Positions 52,260 to 61,412 of a DNA stretch of 64,000 bases are shown one piece after another. Positions within the stretch are counted from its first letter, which is position 1; the number at the start of each line of letters is the position of its first letter. The translations under genes were made by a program, and so were the position numbers. Where the stretch lies: the NCBI GenBank assembly GCA_902500695.1, contig CABVRQ010000006.1:7434-71433 (forward strand). The letters run 5' to 3'. The DNA comes from an uncultured Nitrospira sp. Its GTDB lineage: Bacteria; Nitrospirota; Nitrospiria; Nitrospirales; UBA8639. A model generated the notes under the pieces. That model made no database searches, had not been told where the DNA came from, and worked only from the letters and a program-made list of their open reading frames with translations.

Positions 52260-53175
52260 GGAGTAATTCCTCCTCTGCGGGAAATGGACTGCTCATGGCA
52301 AAATGTACTGCTTCGTCAATTTCTTTCATAATGGCGGGTCGCATCGTTTCCGCTAGGTCACCATACTGTTCGAGAGGATCCTGTCGTTTCCAAGCCAACC
52401 ACTCCTCAGATTGGCGGTAGCCACACATGAAGTCCTCGCCTGGCCCGACATGCTCTTTGTACCGATAGGTCCGAATCTCCACAAATACCGGTTCTCGTGT
52501 GGAACGAACCTGTCGAACGATATCTGACATCGTGTTCGCCACTTTCACCAAATCATATCCCTCGGCCAAATGATGCACCGGAAGGCCGTATGATCGTGCA
52601 TGATCAAGAAGGTCATACCCCTGTCTGGCTTTTTGTGAGGAATGCACCGCTAATCCGTTGTTCTCACACAGAAACACCACCGGCAAGCGATGAAGAACTG
52701 CAAAATTCAACGATTCGTGATAAACGCCTTCTTCCGTGGCTCCGTCTCCAAACACCCCAACCACTACTTGATCGTGACCCAGACGTTTTGCCGCCAAAGC
52801 CGCTCCCACAGCATGAGGTATCGTACTGGCCACCACAGCCGAGGCACCCATCAACCCTACATGGGGAGCCGCCAAATGCATGGAACCAGCTTTTCCTCGA
52901 GCACACCCGGTAACTTTGCCATACAGCTCGGCAAACATTTCCGCCAAATTTCCCCCTTTAGCCAGATAAAAGGCATGGCTACGGTAAGTACAAAAGACCA
53001 GATCTGTTTTTCTCAGATCCCGACATGCCCCTACGGCGACAGCCTCCTGTCCAATCGATAAATGAACCGGACTTTGAATACCGTCGCTAGGATAGAGTTC
53101 TATGATCCGTTCTTCCACCAGGCGAATTCGAAGCGCCTGAAAGAACAGTTCACAAAATTCTTGAGAATATTCCAT
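52246..53175 (-). CDS. 2-oxoacid dehydrogenase-type E1 component, alpha subunit
   Basis: A 309-residue E1 alpha-like protein: SPVHLSIGQEAVAVGACRDL, HVGLMGASAVVASTIPHAVG and the TPP motif GDGATEEGVYHESLNFA ending in ENN (Gly143-Gly145, Asn172-Asn173). ATG at 53175 is chosen because the family start (ALRIRLVEER) follows 14 residues later; a longer frame reaches 53346. It is the first gene of the island. It lacks a readable promoter directly upstream. It functions with the beta subunit encoded next. Confidence 0.85.
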   Translation of the reverse strand: MEYSQEFCELFFQALRIRLVEERIIELYPSDGIQSPVHLSIGQEAVAVGACRDLRKTDLVFCTYRSHAFYLAKGGNLAEMFAELYGKVTGCARGKAGSMHLAAPHVGLMGASAVVASTIPHAVGAALAAKRLGHDQVVVGVFGDGATEEGVYHESLNFAVLHRLPVVFLCENNGLAVHSSQKARQGYDLLDHARSYGLPVHHLAEGYDLVKVANTMSDIVRQVRSTREPVFVEIRTYRYKEHVGPGEDFMCGYRQSEEWLAWKRQDPLEQYGDLAETMRPAIMKEIDEAVHFAMSSPFPAEEELLRDVV

Positions 53176-53672
53176 ATTTATAGCGATTATCCCTCTGCCT
53201 CGATCAACGGTTTCAGAACGTGCACCACAGACTGTGAAAATCTTTACGTTCTTTTTAACACTGTGAAGAAGTTCAAGTTTTATGCCATGCAGTTCAAGAC
53301 CAAACGGCAAGGTTTCAGGCCACAATGAAGCCGATTTCCCCATCACTCGAAAAAAAATTACCGACTAGGAATTCCTTGCTGATAAACCAGGAAATTTCTG
53401 CCTGGAAAGGGACAGGATGGTTGAAGGCAAGACCTGAGAAGGCAATGAAAGCTTATTGATCCTCCGCTTTTGGTACAACTTCCCAGCGGGGCTCCCAATG
53501 GTTAGAACCTCAACCCTACCTTTTGGCCAGAGGGAAACAGCCCTCTTGACCCAGGCTATGGATTTTATTCCCTCGCCCATACAAGTTTGCAATTTCAGTC
53601 AAGGCGCACAAGGCCCTGAAGGGACCATGTGATGGCTTACCAGGAATGACCCTGAACAGGAGTGTCTTCGCG
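53176..53672. other. About 500-bp non-coding stretch between csrA and the glycan island
   Basis: No credible gene is seen. Short frames in it lack recognisable protein character. Two small inverted repeats occur (AGAGGG/CCCTCT about 53530-53550; CCAGG/CCTGG about 53378-53400), but neither has a T-tract strong enough to call a terminator. The island promoter should lie here, yet I found no convincing sigma70, sigma28 or sigma54 match. Confidence 0.4.
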
Positions 53673-53924
53673 TTAGGTTTGTTCGGTGGGTTTAGATTGA
53701 GAACTTTTCTGTCTGGGAAGGCTGGCCAGATACTTCGGATCTGAGGATACGGCATTTAGATTTTCCTGCCGGACGGCCTCATATAATTCTTCACGAAGAA
53801 CACGGACATGCGGAGGGCATTCAATCCCGAGGCGAACCTGTCCTCCTTTAATTTGGACAAGGACAATGCGAATATCATCTCCCAATCGAATGGCTTCATC
53901 AATTTTTCTAGTGAGTATGAGCAT
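53673..53924 (-). CDS. csrA: Translational regulator CsrA
   Basis: An 83-residue CsrA with MLILTRKIDEAIRLGDDIRI, VRLGIECPPHVRVLREELYEAVRQEN, and a C-terminal tail of about 25 residues. The conserved Leu4 and Arg44-region RNA-contact residues are present. It binds GGA motifs in mRNA leaders and blocks translation. FliW, its antagonist, is encoded 110 nt upstream; fliC, the likely target, is 26 kb away with a GGA-bearing leader. ATG at 53924. Confidence 0.95.
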   Translation of the reverse strand: MLILTRKIDEAIRLGDDIRIVLVQIKGGQVRLGIECPPHVRVLREELYEAVRQENLNAVSSDPKYLASLPRQKSSQSKPTEQT

Positions 53925-54034
53925 GGTGCCTTCCTTGGCTTTGAGGTAAAGTTCGCATGTGGAACAATTGTAATGACATCAAAAACGAATTACACCTGGC
54001 CCGCCTTGCTTCTTCGGAGGTGTGGCTGCATTGT

Positions 54035-54508
54035 TTACACCGATGCCGCCTCTGTCACCCCTTCAGGGTGGGGTTGACCCGCAGGCTGATGGAATAAGGG
54101 ATACCGCAAGGGGATTGATTCATGGAGAATCAATTGTTTTCCACTTCTGGTTCGTCCATTTACGACCAGAGGTGCACGAAGATTTGCTGTCGCCTGATCT
54201 GGATGATCTGAGGGAATCGTGATGACGGCCATGATTGAAATTGAGTCGGTAGGTGTCATATCCAATTCCACCAGTCCTTCGCCGGATAGGTTTGTTCGGA
54301 AATCGGGTTGCAACGAATCCACGTCCATAATCACAAAAGCTAAGCTCGGTTCATCCACGGACTGAAACCACTGATAGTCGGCATCCTCTGGCGGATCGAG
54401 CACCACATACCGTCGGAAAGCTGGAAAACCTACGAGGCCGGATGGGAAGGTTAAAAGCGTGTCATCCGACACATCTAACATACCGAACCGACTAGTCTGA
54501 ATTTTCAT
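54035..54508 (-). CDS. fliW: Flagellar assembly factor FliW
   Basis: A 157-residue FliW: TSRFGMLDVSDDTLLTFPSG, LVGFPAFRRYVVLDPPED, FQSVDEPSLAFVIMD and NLRAPLVVNGRTRSGKQLIL are all family signatures. FliW binds free CsrA and is displaced by flagellin, so flagellin limits its own translation. A short extra tail (AGQPHPEGVTEAASV) follows the core. ATG at 54508. It forms a pair with csrA. Confidence 0.95.
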   Translation of the reverse strand: MKIQTSRFGMLDVSDDTLLTFPSGLVGFPAFRRYVVLDPPEDADYQWFQSVDEPSLAFVIMDVDSLQPDFRTNLSGEGLVELDMTPTDSISIMAVITIPSDHPDQATANLRAPLVVNGRTRSGKQLILHESIPLRYPLFHQPAGQPHPEGVTEAASV

Positions 54509-54595
54509 GATGGTATGTTCTCCAAATAGTTTAATAGTTTCATCTTCATGCCGAGGCGAGCCAGCCTTCGAGCTCTATCTCAAATTTTTCCGTGC

Positions 54596-56950
54596 TTAGG
54601 ACACTCTCTCCGTACCACAGATTTCGACCGGCTTGTCATTTTTCAAGACAATCTGACAGGCATGAGCCAATTCGTCGACATCATACGGTTTTTGAATAAA
54701 CCCTACGACACCTTGATTGAATAAATCTTGAACAGCATGGTTCCGGTCATACCCGGTACATAGAATAACCTTGAGATCTGGTCGAATCGCTCGCAATTCT
54801 TCAAAACATGTCGACCCCGACATTTCAGGCATCACCATATCCAACAGCACAAGGTCCACAGGAACCGCCAAGTTCTGAAAATTTTTCACGGCCTCCTTCC
54901 CGTTCAACACAACTGTCACCTGATAGCCGAGAAACTCCAGTATGGCCTGAGCGGCTTCTGCCACATCCTTCTCATCATCGACTACTAAAATATGTCCGGT
55001 CCCGTGGGAAGGCTCCGTCGTCTGGACTGATCTGGTCTTGGGAATCACACACGGGGCATCCGGAAGATAGACACGCATGGTCGTCCCACATCCAAGAGAA
55101 CTCGTCACCCCGATATACCCGTGATGGTTTTTGACGATACCATACACCATGGCCAATCCCATTCCTGTTCCCTGCCCTTGCTCTTTCGTCGTAAAAAATG
55201 GTTCAAAAATGTGTCGTTGAGTCTCTGATGACATCCCCATACCGGTATCGGTCACCCGAATCAACACATAATCCCCTGCGCTCAGTCCCGGGACCCGTGA
55301 GGCGTATTCCTGGGTGACCGTTTCATTCGAAGTTTGCACAAGCAATTCCCCACGCTCACCCATTGCATCACAAGCATTGACACCTAAATTCATGAGAATC
55401 TGATAGAGCTGATTAGGGTCCCCCACCACATGAGGCCTCGTTGCGGAGAGATCCGCTCGAAATGTGATCATTTTATGGATCGTCCTTCCGAGCAGTTTTA
55501 TCACTTCCTGAATCACCTCATGGGTATCGACCGTCACATCATGATGCTTGCCCTGCCTGGCATATCCCAAGAGCTGGGAAGTCAATTCCTTTCCACGACG
55601 AACGGCTTTCTCGATGATATCGCCCGCTGCCCATAAGGGCGTGTCAGTCTTCTCCTGTATCTTGAACAAACTTGCATGGGCCATGATTGCCGTTAACGTA
55701 TTATTCATATCGTGGGCAACCCCTGAAGCCAGTCGCCCAATGGCTTCCATTTTTTGAACCTGCCGCAACTGATGTTCAAGGGCAATATTCTCTTCCTCCA
55801 TCCGCTTTCTTGCCGTCAAATCGCGTGCGATAAAAAGAGTTTGACGTTGGCCCAGAAACTGAACCACTCGCTCCATCCTCTCTACGGGAAGATTGCTGCC
55901 GTTCTTTTGACGAAGGAACGTTTCCTCCCATCTCGCCCCCCCACGGGCCGGGCTCGGCCACGTGAGACTGGATTCCGCATCTGATGGCTCAGGTTGGATG
56001 AGAGAAAACGCTTTCCCCTTCAAGACAGGCGGGAGATACCCCAATTGCTGGGCTCCAAGCGAATTGACGTGGGTGATTATCCCCTGTTGATCATAAATCA
56101 CCAGGACATCAGGAAGCGTTTCGAACAACTCCTTAAATTGGGCTTCAGATTCGCGTAAATCATCAGTACGGATATCCAGTAAATGTTCCACTCGTGAGAG
56201 TGCGCGTTCCCAGCGACCTTTTTCACATAATGAAATGATATGCAATGGATCGCACGATTTTGGTAGATAGGCATCAGCATGAATCGCATGAGGAGGGTAT
56301 CCTTGAGCCGTAGATTCCTGCCCAAGGACAATGCACATGGCGTGAGGATATTGGCCTTTGCACCAAATCCCGAACTCTTCGCTTGTCATGTCCGACAGAG
56401 GATCGTCAATGAGGACAATATCCGGGTGCACAAGATTCACCGCCACCTGAACCTGCTTTCCCGCTTGCCATTCCACCACCTGCCATCCCCGTTCAACAAA
56501 TATGTCATGAATCCGTTGAATTTCCGACTTGTGGGTCGAAACCATCCAGACATGTGGACGCTGGGGACTAGGAGGACTTTCCACCAACTGACGAACCTGC
56601 TGACGAAAACGTTGAGTATCCGTCGGGAGGGCAAGAAATGCCGAAGCCCCTAAATCTTTCAATATATCTTGCGCATCAATTCCGGTATACGTGGCGGAAA
56701 CCGCAAGAACAGGGGGCACCGACTGCGTGGACCCAAAGAAAGAATGCAATAATTCGCAAAATCGCCATCCACTAATTCCCGGCATATGAAGATCAAGGAC
56801 AATGGCATCCGGCACATTTCCCTCTTGGAGCCACCGCCAGGCATCCTCAGAACAGACGAAGCGATTGACCGCAAAATAATCCTTCTCAAGCCAACTCGCC
56901 AGGAGATGAAGTTGGACCGGATCATCATTAATCACAAGAATGGAGGCCAT
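54596..56950 (-). CDS. Hybrid sensor histidine kinase (REC-pseudoREC-PAS-HisKA-HATPase-REC)
   Basis: A 784-residue soluble hybrid kinase with no membrane segment. Residues 1-122: receiver with phospho-acceptor Asp53 (LDLHMPG). About 132-245: receiver-like, degenerate (VLIDDPLSDM). 268-380: PAS. 395-465: HisKA with His413 in VAHDMNN. 500-630: HATPase_c with N box (NLGVNACDAM) and GTGMGLAMV. 652-770: receiver with Asp704 (LLDMVMPEMSG). Cotranscribed with the REC-GGDEF gene, 2 nt apart. A flagellum-linked control role is inferred from location. Confidence 0.85.
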   Translation of the reverse strand: MASILVINDDPVQLHLLASWLEKDYFAVNRFVCSEDAWRWLQEGNVPDAIVLDLHMPGISGWRFCELLHSFFGSTQSVPPVLAVSATYTGIDAQDILKDLGASAFLALPTDTQRFRQQVRQLVESPPSPQRPHVWMVSTHKSEIQRIHDIFVERGWQVVEWQAGKQVQVAVNLVHPDIVLIDDPLSDMTSEEFGIWCKGQYPHAMCIVLGQESTAQGYPPHAIHADAYLPKSCDPLHIISLCEKGRWERALSRVEHLLDIRTDDLRESEAQFKELFETLPDVLVIYDQQGIITHVNSLGAQQLGYLPPVLKGKAFSLIQPEPSDAESSLTWPSPARGGARWEETFLRQKNGSNLPVERMERVVQFLGQRQTLFIARDLTARKRMEEENIALEHQLRQVQKMEAIGRLASGVAHDMNNTLTAIMAHASLFKIQEKTDTPLWAAGDIIEKAVRRGKELTSQLLGYARQGKHHDVTVDTHEVIQEVIKLLGRTIHKMITFRADLSATRPHVVGDPNQLYQILMNLGVNACDAMGERGELLVQTSNETVTQEYASRVPGLSAGDYVLIRVTDTGMGMSSETQRHIFEPFFTTKEQGQGTGMGLAMVYGIVKNHHGYIGVTSSLGCGTTMRVYLPDAPCVIPKTRSVQTTEPSHGTGHILVVDDEKDVAEAAQAILEFLGYQVTVVLNGKEAVKNFQNLAVPVDLVLLDMVMPEMSGSTCFEELRAIRPDLKVILCTGYDRNHAVQDLFNQGVVGFIQKPYDVDELAHACQIVLKNDKPVEICGTERVS

Positions 56951-56952
56951 AT

Positions 56953-57924
56953 TTATTGTTTCAATGAGGTTGGCGAAATCGTGAAACGTGAAAAGGTATG
57001 GTCCGCATACCTTTGAAATTGCGCAAATTCCACGCCATTTCGACCGCTATTTTTGACTAAATAGAGGAGACCGTCTGCAGATTGGATCAATTGTTCAATG
57101 GGAATGGGACAGGGTTCGGTCCACGTCGTGACCCCCTGACTGACCGTCACCGTTAAATCAGCATTGTGAATCCGAAAGGGTTTCTGGGAAACCGCTACTC
57201 GAATGCGTTCAGCGAGCCGCACGGCCTGGGCGGCATCACTATTGGGCAACACCATGAGAAATTCCTCTCCCCCATATCGGCCAATGGCATCATATGAACG
57301 CAAGCAAAACCGCATCCGTCTAGCAACCTCAACCAGCACGTGATCGCCAGCAACATGCCCATAGGAATCATTCACATTTTTAAACCCATCCAAATCGGCC
57401 AGAATGAGACTCAGGGGTTGTTCTTCCCGATGGGCCCGATCAATTTCCCGTAATAAGGTATCGACGATGGCGCCGTGATTCAGGATTTGCGTCAAGGGAT
57501 CTTGCATCGCCTGAATCCGAAGTGTTTCTCGAGCCGAAATTAATTCATTTTGCAAATCGACAATTCGCTTCCCTGCTCGTAATCGTGCATCCAATTCTTC
57601 TAAAAGGAATGGCTTGGTCAGATAATCATCAGCTCCGGCGTCCAACCCGGCAATAAGATCCTCAGGGTTTTTCCGACCCGTCACCATGACAATATAGACA
57701 TAAGGGCAATCGGTTCTCCCACGGATTTTTTGACACAGTTCAGGACCGTTGATCCCCGGCATCATCCAATCCACAATAGCCACATTGGGCACGCTTCCTC
57801 GTTCCAACACTTTCCAGGCGGAATCCCCATCAGTACAGGATATGACATCATGTCCCCATTGGCGCAATCGATAGACGACCATATGGAGTGTGACGGGTTC
57901 ATCATCAACAACAAGGATTCGCAT
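56953..57924 (-). CDS. Response regulator diguanylate cyclase (REC-GGDEF)
   Basis: A 323-residue protein: receiver 1-120 with Asp52 (VDWMMPG), linker, GGDEF domain 140-300 with active-site GGEEF (218-222) and inhibitory-site RSYD (209-212), five residues before it. It makes cyclic di-GMP when phosphorylated. The next gene (hybrid kinase) starts 2 nt after, so the two form a signalling pair. The PilZ-like protein 34 kb away may be a receptor. Confidence 0.92.
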   Translation of the reverse strand: MRILVVDDEPVTLHMVVYRLRQWGHDVISCTDGDSAWKVLERGSVPNVAIVDWMMPGINGPELCQKIRGRTDCPYVYIVMVTGRKNPEDLIAGLDAGADDYLTKPFLLEELDARLRAGKRIVDLQNELISARETLRIQAMQDPLTQILNHGAIVDTLLREIDRAHREEQPLSLILADLDGFKNVNDSYGHVAGDHVLVEVARRMRFCLRSYDAIGRYGGEEFLMVLPNSDAAQAVRLAERIRVAVSQKPFRIHNADLTVTVSQGVTTWTEPCPIPIEQLIQSADGLLYLVKNSGRNGVEFAQFQRYADHTFSRFTISPTSLKQ

Positions 57925-57974
57925 AGAGTTTTTGTACCTATTTAATTAAAACGGATATAGTATTCAGTTCAATT

Positions 57975-57997
57975 AAAAAAAAGGCTGAGCTCATGCC
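57975..57997 (-). terminator. Putative Rho-independent terminator after flgL
   Basis: On the minus strand the flgL stop (TAG) runs into GGCATGAGCTCAGCC, a short stem (about five pairs with one bulge, loop AGCT), followed by eight T. Modest but well placed between flgL and the REC-GGDEF gene. Confidence 0.5.
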
Positions 57998-59148
57998 TAT
58001 TTAATAAAATTCAGCAAGCTGGTCTGAAATTGACGCGCCAGGGTGCTCATCGAAGCTTCAAGCGTGTATTGTAGTGTAGCCAAATCCGAAGCCACTTGAG
58101 CAATATCAGCATCCTCAAAATTGGACCGGAGCGTTTGCGTATTCACGCTCAACAGGTCTAAACCTTCCTTGATCGAATCCAGACGATTAACCCTGGCACC
58201 GATCGTAGCCCAGGCATCGGTTAATTGGGAGCGGGACTGATCCAATTGTCCGATGGCGGCTCGAATACCCTCGGAATCATTCGTCACCAGAGCCTGATGA
58301 AAGTCCTGAAGATCTTGAAACAGATCTACCGTAGGCCCCGAAAAGACCTGGTTCCCCGGGATATTGGTTTCCACGGTCCGGCCGTCACCAATTTCAACCT
58401 CGATCCCCGCTCCATCCCCTTGATAGGTATAGCCGACCCGTACAAAAAATTGATCGCCAGTAGCAGGCGACCCGCCTCCGTCAGTAATGGTGGCATCCAA
58501 TCCATCAAACGAGAAGGCCACGCCGGATGAATAGGTATTGCCCGAGGAGATGGTCTGATTCGTGGTCAAATTCAGGACATCAAATTGCGTTGAAGAGGTA
58601 AATTGAATTTGATACGCATCCGGTTGTAATGCCGACGCCGTGCCCACAGAAACAGCAATATTCGCGCTTCCTCCATTGGTGGTGCTGGCTGATCCCGTTG
58701 CTGATCCCGGCACAAACGGTTCGGTTTGCGTTTGACTCCCCGCAAACACAAATCGTCCGTTGAGTTGAGTGTTGGCAATACCGGCCAACCCTAAGATGAG
58801 TTGGTGAACTTCCAGAGCGGCATTCCGTCGCTCCACCGACGTATTGGTATCGCTCGACATATTCAAGGCCAATTCTTGTGCCCGCCCCACCGAATTTACA
58901 GCCGTCCCCAGGACGCTATCGGATAAATTGAGCCTTCCCACCCCTTCATTCACGGTGGCCAAACGTTGTTCAGTGGTCCGCAGGACATTTCGAAACTGAT
59001 TGATCCGTTGGGATGCGGCAGGATCATCCGAGGGGCGATTGACCCGCTTCCCTGAAGAAACTTGTTCATTGCGATCCCCGATATTTCCCTGAGTTCTTTG
59101 AATCGCCCTTAGCAGAGCATCAACCTGTTGACGATCAGTCACCCGCAT
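57997..59148 (-). CDS. flgL: Flagellar hook-associated protein 3
   Basis: A 383-residue FlgL: MRVTDRQQVDALLRAIQR, SSGKRVNRPSDDPAASQRIN and RNAALEVHQLILGLAGIANT at the N-terminus; LATLQYTLEASMSTLARQF at the C-terminus. It links hook and filament. Residues about 165-255 contain a strand-rich insert (YQIQFTSSTQFDVLN; SFDGLDATI; GDQFFVRV) also found in FlgK here. ATG at 59148; 79 nt after flgK. Confidence 0.94.
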   Translation of the reverse strand: MRVTDRQQVDALLRAIQRTQGNIGDRNEQVSSGKRVNRPSDDPAASQRINQFRNVLRTTEQRLATVNEGVGRLNLSDSVLGTAVNSVGRAQELALNMSSDTNTSVERRNAALEVHQLILGLAGIANTQLNGRFVFAGSQTQTEPFVPGSATGSASTTNGGSANIAVSVGTASALQPDAYQIQFTSSTQFDVLNLTTNQTISSGNTYSSGVAFSFDGLDATITDGGGSPATGDQFFVRVGYTYQGDGAGIEVEIGDGRTVETNIPGNQVFSGPTVDLFQDLQDFHQALVTNDSEGIRAAIGQLDQSRSQLTDAWATIGARVNRLDSIKEGLDLLSVNTQTLRSNFEDADIAQVASDLATLQYTLEASMSTLARQFQTSLLNFIK

Positions 59149-59227
59149 TCGATTATTCCTCCTTATCCGACAGATCTCGATCCGTCATCAGTGAGTCCTA
59201 TCCCAGCTGATGTCCTCATCAAGAAGG

Positions 59228-60874
59228 TTAGCCACCCATGGCCAGCATTGTCTGCATCAATTCGTCCGCCACCGTAATCATCCGGGCCGAGGCTTCGAAT
59301 GATCGTTGGAAACTGAGCAGATTGGTTAATTCCTCATCCAATGAAACACCAGAGACACTTTCTCGCAAGGCCGTCACTTGATCAACTTCGAGCTGTTTAC
59401 TCTGTAGCGCCTGTGTCGATTCCTTCGTGGCACTCCCGACATCTCCAATCGTAATGGTGTGATAATCATTAAGTGTCACATTCCCAAGATCCACGTGCCG
59501 GTTCGTATGAACAGCCACCAGATCTAATGCATTGGTGTTGTTTCCTGGAATTCCTAAAGCCGTAGAAGCAGCCGCAATCTTGTCGGTATCCAACAGGGCC
59601 ACACCAAATTGCTGGGCCGCGCCTTTTTGAGCATTCACATAAAACACATCCCCCGCAGCCGGCGTTCCATTGATCACGACATCTAACCCATCAAAACTCA
59701 TGGGCGTTCCGGAGGTATACGCACCGGATGTCACGCTCGCTCCGGTCGCCGTATTGACCACAGAATAGGAGGAGGCTCCGGAAAACTGCACCTCATACCC
59801 CTGAAACGTTGCAAGAATAGGATCTGCAATCGTTACAGAACTACCGGTGGCACTTCCCGCATTCCGGTCATTGGCCAGAGGAGCCTGGGGAGTTAACGTG
59901 GAAAAAAAATTGTTATTCGTGGTGCCATCCAACCCATACCCAGCCTGATGCTGTTGATTAAATTCAGTAGTCAACACGGCTGCCAATCGATCGACTTGGT
60001 CCTGAAACTTCACAATATCCCCATCACGCAGAGCCAGTAATCCGCCGATTTCTCCTCCATGCATCTTATCGGAGACTGAAAACTCACTCCCGTCACTGCG
60101 CACGAACATCACATCATGCAACGGAGGGTTGTCGGGGTCAGATTTCGTCGACAGCTCATTTGCATGATTTCCGCTTACCAACAATTGTCCACCAACATTG
60201 ATTCCGATGCCATCTTTCAGGGTCACCTGCTCAATATCCACTAGCCCCGCCAAATCATTGATGAGGACCCTTCGTTGATCCCGTAAATCCAGGGCCTCAG
60301 GTCCACTGGATTCTGCTTTAAAAATGGCATCATTCAGCGAGGCGATTTTGGTTGCCAGCCCATTTATGGTGTCGACATGCCTGGAAATTTCTCCATTGGC
60401 ATCCAAACGGATTTGATTTAACCCTTGAGCTACGGTCACAAACTGGTCCGTGAGGTATTGCCCCTTGGCCAATAGGACCGTCCGCTGAATGGCACTCTCT
60501 GGATTGGTCGCCACATCCCGAACCGCATTAAAAAAATCTGTCAGACTAAATGAGAGTCCGGAATTTTCCGTTTCGGTGAAAATCCCATCGGCTTGAACCA
60601 GGTAATTGTTTCTGGCGGTAATAGATCCCAGATCCTCATTAAGGGAGGTCAATTGGTTTTCCAGGAAGGTATCGACGGTCTGACGAATAGCACCAACCCG
60701 GACCCCGCTCCCAATAGTCCCTTCAGCAGGCCGCGCTGACTCAAGGACGACTTCCTGTCGGGAATAGCCTTTGGTATTAATATTGGCGATGTTATGGGAT
60801 GTGGTCGCGAGCCCCTGTTGGTTGGCACGAATTCCGGAACGCGCGATATTAAAGATGTCATTGATGCCCGCCAT
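59228..60874 (-). CDS. flgK: Flagellar hook-associated protein 1
   Basis: A 548-residue FlgK: INDIFNIARSGIRANQQGLA, SHNIANINTKGYSRQEVVLE and, at the end, LDEELTNLLSFQRSFEASAR and MITVADELMQTMLAM. It forms the hook-filament junction with FlgL. Contains the insert YEVQFSGASSYSVVN / SFDGLDVVI / GDVFYVNA shared with FlgL. ATG at 60874; 7 nt after flgN. Confidence 0.95.
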   Translation of the reverse strand: MAGINDIFNIARSGIRANQQGLATTSHNIANINTKGYSRQEVVLESARPAEGTIGSGVRVGAIRQTVDTFLENQLTSLNEDLGSITARNNYLVQADGIFTETENSGLSFSLTDFFNAVRDVATNPESAIQRTVLLAKGQYLTDQFVTVAQGLNQIRLDANGEISRHVDTINGLATKIASLNDAIFKAESSGPEALDLRDQRRVLINDLAGLVDIEQVTLKDGIGINVGGQLLVSGNHANELSTKSDPDNPPLHDVMFVRSDGSEFSVSDKMHGGEIGGLLALRDGDIVKFQDQVDRLAAVLTTEFNQQHQAGYGLDGTTNNNFFSTLTPQAPLANDRNAGSATGSSVTIADPILATFQGYEVQFSGASSYSVVNTATGASVTSGAYTSGTPMSFDGLDVVINGTPAAGDVFYVNAQKGAAQQFGVALLDTDKIAAASTALGIPGNNTNALDLVAVHTNRHVDLGNVTLNDYHTITIGDVGSATKESTQALQSKQLEVDQVTALRESVSGVSLDEELTNLLSFQRSFEASARMITVADELMQTMLAMGG

Positions 60875-60881
60875 AAGACTC

Positions 60882-61379
60882 CTATCCCTGGAGATGGACC
60901 GAGCTTGGAACCGAAGGAAAATGTAATGTTCCAGACCCCTGATATACCGGACCTGTCCCTAACCCGGTATACATGAGTTGAATTGCCTCACGGACCCTAT
61001 GATAGATTGGGCGAATTGCGGCTTCATTTTTTTTGCCTTGCTCCTGAATAAGCCGCGCCAGACGAAGAAGATCCATCAACATGCTTTGTGCCGATTTTGC
61101 GCGTGGGTCCGAAACGGCCTTCAACCAGGTCCAAATTGTCTCTTGAGCGCCAGCCCCGGCCAACTGATGCAGCTCACCCTCCACCTGCTTTTCTAATCGG
61201 CGCATCATATCCAAAACTTGTTCTTTATGGCTGTTCACTTCGAACAACTTTGGCTGATCCATGATGCGTAGGCTATGCGCTTCTTGAAAAAGCAGCACAC
61301 CATACTGTTGAAAGGCCGCCTGCGCCTCGGCCAATGCCTTCAGTAGTCGTTCCCAGGTCTCCGATTGAGGGTGTTTCAT
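60882..61379 (-). CDS. flgN: FlgN-family flagellar export chaperone
   Basis: A 165-residue, mostly helical protein (TWERLLKALAEAQAAFQQYG; MRRLEKQVEGELHQLAGAG) of FlgN type. FlgN chaperones FlgK and FlgL, encoded just downstream. A TTG codon precedes the ATG at 61379; the ATG is used. It follows flgM by 33 nt. Confidence 0.82.
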   Translation of the reverse strand: MKHPQSETWERLLKALAEAQAAFQQYGVLLFQEAHSLRIMDQPKLFEVNSHKEQVLDMMRRLEKQVEGELHQLAGAGAQETIWTWLKAVSDPRAKSAQSMLMDLLRLARLIQEQGKKNEAAIRPIYHRVREAIQLMYTGLGTGPVYQGSGTLHFPSVPSSVHLQG

Positions 61380-61412
61380 CAATTTGCCATTCCCCTCATG
61401 GACTTCGGATGA

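Noticed and set aside
53365..53592. A 75-codon minus-strand frame between csrA and the E1 alpha gene
   Set aside because: No family resemblance, no ribosome site; looks like chance.
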